From: Urbifossiella sp043733485
GTDB taxonomy: Bacteria > Planctomycetota > Planctomycetia > Gemmatales > Gemmataceae
NCBI GenBank assembly: GCA_043733485.1
Contig: JAYTGN010000007.1
Coordinates: 1 to 19,829, forward strand
DNA length: 19,829 nt
Reading direction: 5' to 3'
The notes under the pieces are model-generated. The model saw only the letters and a program-made list of their open reading frames with translations, did not search any database and had not been told where the DNA came from. This document shows positions 9,901-19,829 of this stretch, piece after piece. Both the position numbers and the translations under genes were made by a program. The first letter of the stretch is position 1. Each line of letters opens with the position of its first letter.

Positions 9901-10255
9901 ACCGGTTCCTCGCCGTGAAGAAGCCGCTGCTCGTTGAGCCGCTTCGTGTGGCTCACGATGTTCGTGTCGTACTCGCGGAGTTCTTCCGTCGTGAGGTGCG
10001 TGTTGTTGAACAGGTGGGTCGTGATCGCGTGATGCAGTTTGTGAACGCCGTTGTCGTCCAGCCCTTCGAGCCCCTCTTGCTTCAGATGCTCGGCGAGGTC
10101 GTCGAACTTTGTGACGCCGAAGAGGTGCAGCAGCCACTGGTTGAGGACCAGTTTGAACGGGAACGGCACCTGCGGCTTGCCGCGGCCGCGGGTCGGAGCC
10201 GGCGGAGCGGCAACGCCGCCCCCGGCCGCATCTTTGCGTGGTCGGCCCCGTGCCA

Positions 10256-10256
<1 letters not shown>
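6990..10256 (-). CDS. Type III restriction Res-like DEAD/DEAH helicase-nuclease
   Basis: A 1088-aa protein expected to hydrolyse ATP, translocate on DNA and cleave it as the effector of the upstream methylase. Motifs: Walker A MATGSGKT (186-193), motif II DEGH (291-294), motif III YSAT, then lobe-2 motifs KKFTEGW and IIQLFGRGVRLKG. The C-terminus has a PD-(D/E)xK-like nuclease signature: HPDFILWL (D987), then FVDPKG (D1004, K1006), with D where E is more usual. Length and domain order fit type III Res subunits. The ATG at 10256 is preferred over the longer frame (10319) because it overlaps the methylase stop by one base (TAATG) and has GGAGG 7 nt upstream. It is the last gene of the operon; I saw no clear terminator beyond it, only the pseudogene scar. 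The overall fold is confident; its target and cleavage mode are unknown. Confidence 0.9.
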
Positions 10257-13609
<3,353 letters not shown>

Positions 13610-14450
13610 AACCTAGTTTCAAAGCGCGTTGCTGCAAGCGCTGGATCGCTCGCTTTTCGAGTTGGCGAACGCGTTCCCGCGTGATGTGGAGCCCTTCGCC
13701 GATTTCGCGTAGGGACCGTTCGCGGCCATCGCTGAGGCCGAAGCGAAGTTCGAGAACGTCGCGATCGCGCGGGCTCAGCGTGTTGAGGAGTTCGCGGCAG
13801 ATCGCGGCCCGAGGCCGGGAATCATCGGGTTCCTCGTCGCGTGTCAGGGGATGATTGCCCGGTTCAACATCGTGAATGGGCAGCGCCGCGATGAGAGCGT
13901 GAATGCGGAGGATGCGGCGGTAAAGGCGGTCGTCGCGCAGGCTCCAGCGAAGTTCGAGGCGGGCTGCATCGCCGGGCAGTGGACAGTTCTGAAGTTCGCG
14001 GCGATACTGCAAGTAGTCGGGAAACAGGTGGGAGGGAAAGTAGAGCGTGAAGGTTCGGGTGGCGAGAAACCGCTGGATATGCTGGCGAATCCAGGACCAG
14101 GCGTATGTGGAGAAAGAGTTCAGCCTCTCGATTTCGAACTTCTCGATGGCGCGTTTGATGCCGAGCGCGCCTTCCTGGATCGCATCGGGGAGTAAGTCGT
14201 CGGGACATTGAAATTCATTGATGACCGCGAGAACGAGTCGGGCATAGTGCATCCAGATTTCGTTCCGGGCTTCGAGGTCGCCGGCCTGGGCACGTTGGAT
14301 GAGCCGGGCCTCGGCTAAGTAGCCGAGCGGTTCGAGGCGCGGATAGCGTACGAAGTCTTCCGGGATAAGCTTGGCCCAGTGGTTCAATCGACGGTTCGTT
14401 TGCCGCGGCAGGCGGTCTTCTTGCGAATCCACTCGATCGGCCGTCTGGAA

Positions 14451-14466
14451 CATTACGCCACCTCCC
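14451..14466 (-). promoter_or_regulatory. RBS and TAATG stop/start overlap between SNF2 helicase and sigma factor
   Basis: GGGAGG (14466-14461 on the minus strand) lies 7 nt before the ATG at 14453-14451, whose A is the last base of the helicase TAA. This decides the sigma start and points to coupled translation. Confidence 0.85.
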
Positions 14467-17329
14467 ACCGGATCGTGAACAGGATTTCCGTTTCAGTGTT
14501 CTGAGCCAGACGCTTTTCAAGGTTTGCGATCATCGCGTCGCGTTTGTCGATGATCTCGTCTTCGGCCTTAAAAATATCTTGTCGCTGGCGGCGTTTTTGT
14601 TTCTCCAGCTTCGCGATTTCCTCCTGAACGTTGTGCTGCTCCTCGATGCTCACGGCCTGCCGGGCGTCGCGGGTCAGAGCTTTGATCCGTTCCTTCGTGT
14701 CCCGCAAGGCCTTCTCGGCGGCGAGGACCATGTCGTCCGCCCACGCTTCGAGCTTCTCGCGGGCCTGCTGGAAATGCTTGTTGTTGGTTTCAAGCGACCG
14801 GCTGACCGTAGCCTCGGCATGGCGATTGGACTCGACGGCTAAACGAGCAGTGACGGGCTCTGGAATGTCGATGGCGTGCAAGACTCGCCCTCCGCATTGG
14901 AAGAGCTTTTCGAGCGTTTCCGGATCGATGGGGCGACCGTCTTCGTCGAACCCGGAGAAAAGCAGGTACTCTTCGGCTTCATAGGTGCGGACGATGAGCT
15001 GGCTCAGTTCGAGGTAGCCCGTTTTGCCGAGCAGTTCCTCGACGACGCTGATTCGCGTCGGGTGGTGCGTTACATCAAAGACCATGCGGACCGTACCGGT
15101 ATCGAGCGACTTGGCGCGTTCAATGACGTGTTCACCCAGAGGGTGCGAGAGGCGATAGAGGAACTGGTCCATTCCCGCTTGTTCACCGCGCGGGTGGTTT
15201 TTGGAGATGAGGTGGTAGCGGCCGGCGGGGATGGCCTCGGCAGGCGGTTGTTGAAGATCGAATGCGAGCGTCTCCGAATCGAAGGCGGCTTGCCCATCCA
15301 GGATGAACTGCGTGAGAGTCCAGAATCGCCGGCCGACGCGGTCGAGTTGTTCTTTCGTATCCGAGAGGCGGACGCGGAGTCGCTGGTGAACGTCTTCGTC
15401 GAAGAACTCGAACAGGGTCCGCCGCGTGTCTTCCATCCGGGCTCGAATCTCTTCGTCCATCTCCGCCTGAAGTTTGCGGAAGGCGGCGTCGATGGCCTCG
15501 GGCGTGCGGCACTGCTGGTAGATCGCGAGGATGCGTTTCTCGAAGTCGACGCCGGACTCGATCGATCCGAGCACTTCATCCGACGCTCCGAAGACGCCGT
15601 TGAAGAGGTTGAACTTCTCGGAGAGCAGTTCGAGTACGCGCAGGTCGGCGGCGTTGCGTTCGTTCAGGAAGTTGATGACGACGACATCATGTTTCTGGCC
15701 GTACCGGTGGCAGCGACCGATTCGCTGCTCGATGCGCTGCGGATTCCAGGGCAGATCGTAATTCACGACGAGGGAACAGAACTGGAGGTTGATGCCCTCC
15801 GCGGCGGCCTCCGTGGCGATCAGAATGGTCGCATGGTCGCGAAAGTTCTCGATGAGGGCGGTGCGAACGTCGATCGCGCGCGATCCGGTGGCGCGTCCTG
15901 TGCCACGATTGGCCTCGACCCAACGGTCATAGATCGCGGTGGGTTCCGGCCCGCCGTTCGTTCCATTGAACAGAACGACTTGCCCTCGGTAGCCATAGTC
16001 TTCGAGGTAAGCCTTCAGGTAGTCTTGCGTTCGACGCGACTCGGTGAAGATCAGGGCTTTGCGGGCGGCACCGGTAGCGGCCAGTGTCGTGAAGCCGATC
16101 TCAAGTGCTTTAAGAAGCGTTTCGGACTTGGTGTCGATGCCGATGCCCCGGGCCCGATTCGCGAGATCCGTGAGCAGGGTGATCTCCTCGCGAAGCGCGG
16201 AGTAGTCGATTGGCTTTGCTTCATCGACCTCATCCTCCTCTTCGTCGTCGGAGAGGATTTCGTCGAGTAGCTCATCTTCGAGTTCTTCGCTCTCAATCAG
16301 TCGTTCGGCGAACTCCGGATCGTTCCGCACCCGCTCGTCGTTCAGCGATTCGAGTCGAGCGCGGAGAGTATCCAAGGTTGCCGCAATGGCCTGAGATGAC
16401 GAGGCCAGTAGCTTTCGCAGGATCAATGCCGTGAGGTGCCGCTGCTGTTGCGGCAGGGCGTAGCTGTTCTCGCGTTGCAGGAAGTCCGAAACCGCTTCGT
16501 ACAAGGAGTGTTCGGTATCTGTCGGGCGGAACGGGCGTGTAATGGGCTTTCGCTCGGTATACCGGATGTACTCGGTGACATCTTTGCGGAGTGTGCGCTT
16601 GCAGAACGTTGCGAGGCGGTTCCGGAGTGCGTCCAGATTGCTGCCCGCGCCCGCGAATTGCGCGCGGAAAGAGTTCACATCCCCGAATAGTTGTTCGTCG
16701 ATCAGTGTCGAGAGGCCGTAGAGTTCGAGAAGTGAATTCTGGAGCGGCGTAGCGGTAAGCAGCAACTTTCGACAGTCTTCCGTCGCCCAGCGGATACCTT
16801 GTCCGATCTTGTTGCTAGGCCGATATGCGTTACGGAGCTTGTGGGCTTCGTCGATCACGACGAGATCCCAACCGATCGCGCGAAGCTCATCGCGAATGGA
16901 ATTCGCGAAGTGGAACGAGAAGATCAGAACAGCCTTCTCGGCGAGCGGATTGCGACCGTCCCGCTTCATGTCGCGATAAGCCTTGGAATCTAGCACGATG
17001 GCGGGAAGATTGAATTTCTCCGCGAGTTCCAGCGCCCACTGCTTCCGGATCGATGCGGGACCTATGACGAGCAGACGGCGCTTTCGCTCCGCCCAGTACT
17101 GGCACAGCACGATCCCCGCTTCGATGGTTTTCCCGAGCCCAACCTCGTCCGCAAGAATCACGCCCTTCGAGAGTGGGGATTGCAGGGCGAAGATCGCTGC
17201 TTCAATCTGGTGCGGATTCAGGTCGACGCTGGCATCGAATAAGGACATCGAAAGTCGCTCGAGTCCCTCCGTCCCGCGTCGAGTCAGATCATGGGCGTAG
17301 TACTTGGCGTGGTGGGCGGTAATGGGCAT
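14453..17329 (-). CDS. SNF2/RapA-like superfamily 2 helicase
   Basis: A 958-aa DNA-dependent ATPase/translocase. Helicase lobe 1: N-terminal PHQIEAA (39-45), Walker A ADEVGLGKT (60-68), motif II DEAH (160-163) and motif III LLTATPLQN. Lobe 2: ALIFTESRRTQDYL, motif V ATEAAAEGINLQ and motif VI QRIEQRIGRCHRYGQ (531-545), the SNF2/RapA type. A very acidic linker (about 346-369, including SDDEEEDEVDE) separates the lobes. The C-terminal part (about 840-940) is a charged coiled coil (KEEIAKLEKQK-like heptads). It is the first gene of the minus-strand operon. The start at 17329 keeps the HHAKYYAHDLTRRG segment, which I recall as conserved in relatives; no Shine-Dalgarno is visible. SNF2 helicases of this size occur in DISARM and other R-M-associated cassettes, but no DUF1998 or phospholipase partner is present here, so this is not canonical DISARM. 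Confidence 0.9.
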   Translation of the reverse strand: MPITAHHAKYYAHDLTRRGTEGLERLSMSLFDASVDLNPHQIEAAIFALQSPLSKGVILADEVGLGKTIEAGIVLCQYWAERKRRLLVIGPASIRKQWALELAEKFNLPAIVLDSKAYRDMKRDGRNPLAEKAVLIFSFHFANSIRDELRAIGWDLVVIDEAHKLRNAYRPSNKIGQGIRWATEDCRKLLLTATPLQNSLLELYGLSTLIDEQLFGDVNSFRAQFAGAGSNLDALRNRLATFCKRTLRKDVTEYIRYTERKPITRPFRPTDTEHSLYEAVSDFLQRENSYALPQQQRHLTALILRKLLASSSQAIAATLDTLRARLESLNDERVRNDPEFAERLIESEELEDELLDEILSDDEEEDEVDEAKPIDYSALREEITLLTDLANRARGIGIDTKSETLLKALEIGFTTLAATGAARKALIFTESRRTQDYLKAYLEDYGYRGQVVLFNGTNGGPEPTAIYDRWVEANRGTGRATGSRAIDVRTALIENFRDHATILIATEAAAEGINLQFCSLVVNYDLPWNPQRIEQRIGRCHRYGQKHDVVVINFLNERNAADLRVLELLSEKFNLFNGVFGASDEVLGSIESGVDFEKRILAIYQQCRTPEAIDAAFRKLQAEMDEEIRARMEDTRRTLFEFFDEDVHQRLRVRLSDTKEQLDRVGRRFWTLTQFILDGQAAFDSETLAFDLQQPPAEAIPAGRYHLISKNHPRGEQAGMDQFLYRLSHPLGEHVIERAKSLDTGTVRMVFDVTHHPTRISVVEELLGKTGYLELSQLIVRTYEAEEYLLFSGFDEDGRPIDPETLEKLFQCGGRVLHAIDIPEPVTARLAVESNRHAEATVSRSLETNNKHFQQAREKLEAWADDMVLAAEKALRDTKERIKALTRDARQAVSIEEQHNVQEEIAKLEKQKRRQRQDIFKAEDEIIDKRDAMIANLEKRLAQNTETEILFTIRWEVA

Positions 17330-18161
17330 CGGGAGGGGCTCTTAACGAGGATCGCCATGGGGATGGTACCCGATCAATGGAGGCGTCGCCAAAACAAATG
17401 TCGCCGTTCTACGCGTCTTTATTACGATGATCGCTGCTCACCGCAATTCCTGGGACGAATTGGTCAATGGTCCCGACCTGCGCTCAAGATGTTCAGTTGT
17501 CATGTGGAAAGCACCGCAAAGTTCGGGATCTATCGGTCGATGGATTTGCGACTGCGTTCTTATTGGTTCGAAGGAGAGATAGAGAAGTTGTGTCCCCGTG
17601 GATCATCAGAAGGTAGGCCGGCCGAGAGGACAGAAACTGGCCAAGTGGAAGAGCCCGGTCGTTCCCTTGAGGCGAACCGGATCCCATTTTACTCCCGCTA
17701 CTTCGCCGAGAATCGAAGATCGGAGTCCCGAGCGGAGCTTCAGGGGCGGAACGAGCGGAATGCGGCCGATGCAATCGAGAATGGAGGATGCAGTATTCAC
17801 GAGGCCAGCATCTGAGACGAGGCGATCCGCGGTCCAGTCTCCGGAATCGACACGTGGACCGGGCCGGAACCACCCGCCGCTGCCCGTGAGATTATTCGGG
17901 GGTCTGTCTACTGGGAGATTCTTGGTTGGTGAAGTGGGGCGCACCGACCCCTGGCGGAATCGGCGGCTTCGACATTCCCGGCCGGAGCCAGTGGTACGCG
18001 GAAACGTCCCCGGGGGGCATCCGGGGCTTTCACCCTGCCCGCCGTGAAGGCGTTTCCACTAAAGCCAGCAGGGTGTCGGACGCACACCGACGCTGTTCGG
18101 TTCGAGTAGCTTTGATGGTCGCTGGTTACAAGTCCATCGAAAATTTCGCGATCACTAAACG
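17330..18161. other. Long non-coding or unassigned interval upstream of the defence operon
   Basis: About 830 bp without a gene I can support. Open frames of 110-190 codons exist on both strands (such as 17944-17606 minus from a GTG), but none has recognisable domains or a good RBS. The operon promoter should lie in the part near 17330. One weak candidate on the minus strand is TTGGCG (17392-17387), 18 nt, TACCAT (17368-17363). Near 18020-18095 there are several inverted repeats (for example CACCCTGC with GCAGGGTG), so a structured RNA or a mobile-element edge is possible. No tRNA or rRNA was recognised. Confidence 0.5.
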
Positions 18162-18191
18162 AAAAGGGCCCTCCTTTCGGAGGGCCTTTTT
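18162..18191 (-). terminator. Rho-independent terminator, possibly bidirectional
   Basis: An 8-bp perfect stem GGCCCTCC-TTTC-GGAGGGCC is flanked by an A-tract on one side and a run of five T on the other, so it can form a longer stem in either direction. Read on the minus strand it begins directly after the stop codon of the 56-aa membrane protein, and its T-rich side is CTTTTCG. On the plus strand the T5 tract follows the stem, so it could also stop plus-strand transcription. Confidence 0.88.
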
Positions 18192-18192
18192 G

Positions 18193-18363
18193 TCAGGCGC
18201 GGTAGCCGCCAATCCGAATGTTGCCGCCGAGGAAGTTCAGCGCGAGCAGGATGGTCCAGGACACTCCGAAGGCGATCCAAGAGTTGTAAGCGAGTCCGAT
18301 GAAGGAGGCGAAGAGCAGCGTGCCGATGGCGAAGGACTGGTTCAGCTTGTGGCGGGCCCCCAT
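18193..18363 (-). CDS. Small two-helix membrane protein (56 aa), function unknown
   Basis: A minus-strand frame from ATG 18363 to TGA 18193 encodes 56 residues: a short basic N-terminus (MGARHKLNQ), a hydrophobic segment (about 11-26, FAIGTLLFASFIGLAY), a short turn (NSW), a second hydrophobic segment (about 30-45, IAFGVSWTILLALNFL) and a tail NIRIGGYRA. Two transmembrane helices are likely, with the N-terminus inside by the positive-inside rule. The stop codon lies directly beside a strong terminator, which supports a real short transcription unit. No clear Shine-Dalgarno is seen before the ATG. I do not recognise the family. It is divergent from the beta-propeller gene at 18516, with 152 bp between the two starts. 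It is unlikely to be a chance frame because the hydropathy pattern and the terminator position agree. Confidence 0.65.
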   Translation of the reverse strand: MGARHKLNQSFAIGTLLFASFIGLAYNSWIAFGVSWTILLALNFLGGNIRIGGYRA

Positions 18364-18515
18364 CACAGGGCCGCACGCAGATCACCGTCGATGCCGCGCA
18401 AAAAAATCCGACCCACCGGGTTCAGGTTCCCCTGGACGGTGTCAGCTGGTCTGTCTGCCGCGTATCATTTCCGCTATCTATCCGAACCCATTTTCACCTG
18501 AAGCCGGTGCTCGCC
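18364..18515. promoter_or_regulatory. Divergent intergenic region between the small membrane protein and the Tricorn-like gene
   Basis: 152 bp separate two divergent starts, so promoters for both should lie here. A GTATCAT stretch near 18460 on the plus strand could be a -10 element, but no well-spaced -35 partner is apparent. An A7 run (near 18402) is the only other notable feature. Confidence 0.35.
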
Positions 18516-19736
18516 ATGAGAACCTCTCTCACGCTCATTCTGCTCACGGCGATCGGGCTATTTGCACCCGCCGCACCGGCTCTGGCTCAACCGAACACCG
18601 GCGACACCCGCTTGCTCACGATGCCGGCCGTGAGCGCCAAACAAATCGCGTTCGTCTATGCCGACGACCTGTGGGTTGCCGACCGCGATGGAAAGAACAG
18701 CCGCAGGATCACGTCCGACATCGGAATCGAGTCGTTTCCGGTCTTCTCCCCGGACGGGCAGACCATCGCGTTCAGCGCCCAGTACGACGGCAACTTCGAT
18801 GTCTACACCATCCCGGCCACCGGCGGGCAGCCCGCGCGGCTTACCTGGCACCCCGGACCGGACAGCGTCCGTGGCTTCACCCCGGACGGCAAGGCAGTGC
18901 TCTTCTCGTCGCCGCGGTCGGTGGCGAACAACCGGCACACGCAGCTTTTCACCGTGCCGCTCGCGGGTGGAATGCCGACGCTGTTGCCGATCCCGTACGG
19001 CGTCGAGGCGTGCTATTCTCCCGACGGAAAGTTCATCGCCTACTCGCCGCTGCGGGACATGACCCGCGAGTGGAAGAACTACCGCGGCGGCACCAGCGGG
19101 CGGATCTGGATCTACGACACCAAGTCGCACGATGTGGTCGAGATCCCACGGCCGAAGGATCGCTGCAACGACCTGGACCCGAACTGGGTCGGCGACACCG
19201 TATACTTCCGCTCCGACCGAGCCGGTGAGTACAACGTATTCGCCTACGACCTCGACACCAAAAATGTGAAGCAGATCACGAAATTCACCGACTTTCCCGT
19301 GGTCGACATCAACACCGACGGCCGCACGCTCATCCTCGAACAAGCGGGTTATCTCCACTTGCTAAATGCGGGTGAGTCGCAGCCTCAGCGGCTCAAGGTC
19401 GGCGTCGCGGCCGATCTGGTGGAGACGCGGGCTCGCTTCGTTAAAGGCGCGAAGTACGTCCGACATGGCGACATCTCGCCATCGGGCGCGCGGGCCGCGT
19501 TCGAGTTCTGCGGCGAAGTGGTGACCGTGCCGGCCGAGAAGGGGGACGCCCGCAACCTGACGAACACTTCCGGCGTCCACGAACGAGCGCCGGCCTGGAG
19601 CCCCGACAGCAAGTCGGTTGCGTACTTCTCCGACGCGGGCGGCGAATACAAACTGCATGTGAAACCCGCCGACGGGAAGGGGGAGGCGAAGATCTACGAT
19701 CTCGGGGGCGCGGGTTTCTACGAACGGGCCACCTAG
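18516..19736 (+). CDS. Secreted Tricorn-protease-like beta-propeller protein, C-terminally truncated
   Basis: A 406-aa product from ATG 18516 (a GTG at 18507 would add three residues). Residues 1-24 form a signal peptide: basic MRTS, hydrophobic LTLILLTAIGLFAPA, and cleavage after ALA before QPN. The rest is a PD40/WD40-like propeller: FSPDGQTIAFSAQYDGNFDV, FTPDGKAVLFSS, YSPDGKFIAYS, a blade with VYFRSDRAGEYNVFAYD, and WSPDSKSVAYFSDAGGEY. This matches the N-terminal propeller of periplasmic Tricorn protease homologues, which normally exceed 1000 residues and continue through a second propeller, a PDZ domain and an S41 serine protease domain. Here the frame ends at GGAGFYERAT-stop, where relatives usually run into another W-S-P-D blade. 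The protein therefore lacks the protease and is probably a truncated gene, although a stand-alone propeller is possible. Confidence 0.75.
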   Translation: MRTSLTLILLTAIGLFAPAAPALAQPNTGDTRLLTMPAVSAKQIAFVYADDLWVADRDGKNSRRITSDIGIESFPVFSPDGQTIAFSAQYDGNFDVYTIPATGGQPARLTWHPGPDSVRGFTPDGKAVLFSSPRSVANNRHTQLFTVPLAGGMPTLLPIPYGVEACYSPDGKFIAYSPLRDMTREWKNYRGGTSGRIWIYDTKSHDVVEIPRPKDRCNDLDPNWVGDTVYFRSDRAGEYNVFAYDLDTKNVKQITKFTDFPVVDINTDGRTLILEQAGYLHLLNAGESQPQRLKVGVAADLVETRARFVKGAKYVRHGDISPSGARAAFEFCGEVVTVPAEKGDARNLTNTSGVHERAPAWSPDSKSVAYFSDAGGEYKLHVKPADGKGEAKIYDLGGAGFYERAT

Positions 19737-19829
19737 ATCACCCTGGCTGAATCCATGTGCCACCAATCAAGGAAAGTGCCAGACTCCTTCAGCCCATAAC
19801 CCGCTTCAGAGCGGACCCTGCCGAGCAGA
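19737..19829. other. Non-homologous sequence after the truncated Tricorn-like gene
   Basis: The last 93 bp carry several stops and do not continue the propeller in any frame I could follow. They contain AAAGTGCCAGACTCCTT, which resembles short repeated motifs I associate loosely with REP-like or insertion sequences. This may be the edge of a mobile element that cut the gene, but too little is visible to say. Confidence 0.3.

Noticed and set aside
14876..16270. 464-codon plus-strand frame antisense to the SNF2 helicase
   Set aside because: Mirror frame of a well-supported helicase; no motifs.
17606..17944. 112-codon minus-strand frame starting with GTG
   Set aside because: No recognised domain, no RBS and no conserved look; kept only as part of the gene-free interval.
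18070..18150. Possible tRNA near a GGTTCGAGT sequence
   Set aside because: No acceptor stem or anticodon arm can be folded around it.
17926..18501. 191-codon plus-strand frame
   Set aside because: It runs through a strong terminator hairpin and antisense to the 56-aa membrane protein.

Overview
The window is a high-GC (mostly 60-68%) bacterial chromosome segment with a Planctomycetota (Gemmata-like) flavour. The evidence is a giant RTX-repeat surface protein with Ig-like and metzincin domains, an IS1380-type transposase scar, a Tricorn-protease-type beta-propeller ORF, and the style of the accessory genes. The phylum assignment is inference from gene content; no rRNA or marker gene is present.

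Layout. (1) 1-5616 (+): 3' part of a giant RTX/calcium-binding protein, open at the left edge, with a polyglycine hinge, two Ig-like repeats (the second interrupted by a nested domain) and a C-terminal HExxHxxGxxD protease-like domain. (2) 5613-6989: a scar of broken genes, with a frameshifted IS3 OrfA piece, an unassigned piece of about 50% GC, a truncated IS1380-family transposase, and an antisense, frameshifted glycoside-hydrolase-like fragment. (3) 17329-6990 (-): a compact four-gene operon encoding an SNF2/RapA-like helicase, a sigma-70 family factor, a large beta-class adenine methyltransferase and a type III-Res-like helicase-nuclease. (4) 17330-18161: about 830 bp with no convincing gene. 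(5) 18363-18193 (-): a 56-aa two-helix membrane protein with its own terminator. (6) 18516-19736 (+): a secreted beta-propeller protein resembling the N-terminal part of Tricorn proteases, ending early.

The operon is the centre of interest. Helicase, modification methylase and Res-type translocase/nuclease together fit a restriction-modification-like anti-phage cassette. Two of its three junctions have the same layout: GGAGG, 7 nt, then a one-base stop/start overlap TAATG. A primary-type sigma factor lies between the helicase and the methylase, translationally coupled to the helicase. I know of no described type III R-M, DISARM or BREX layout that includes a dedicated sigma factor, so this is the best candidate here for an undescribed system: a defence operon with its own transcription-initiation factor. 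The methylase also has a drop in GC across its target-recognition region and a perfect in-frame 33-bp duplication, both suggestive of recent change.
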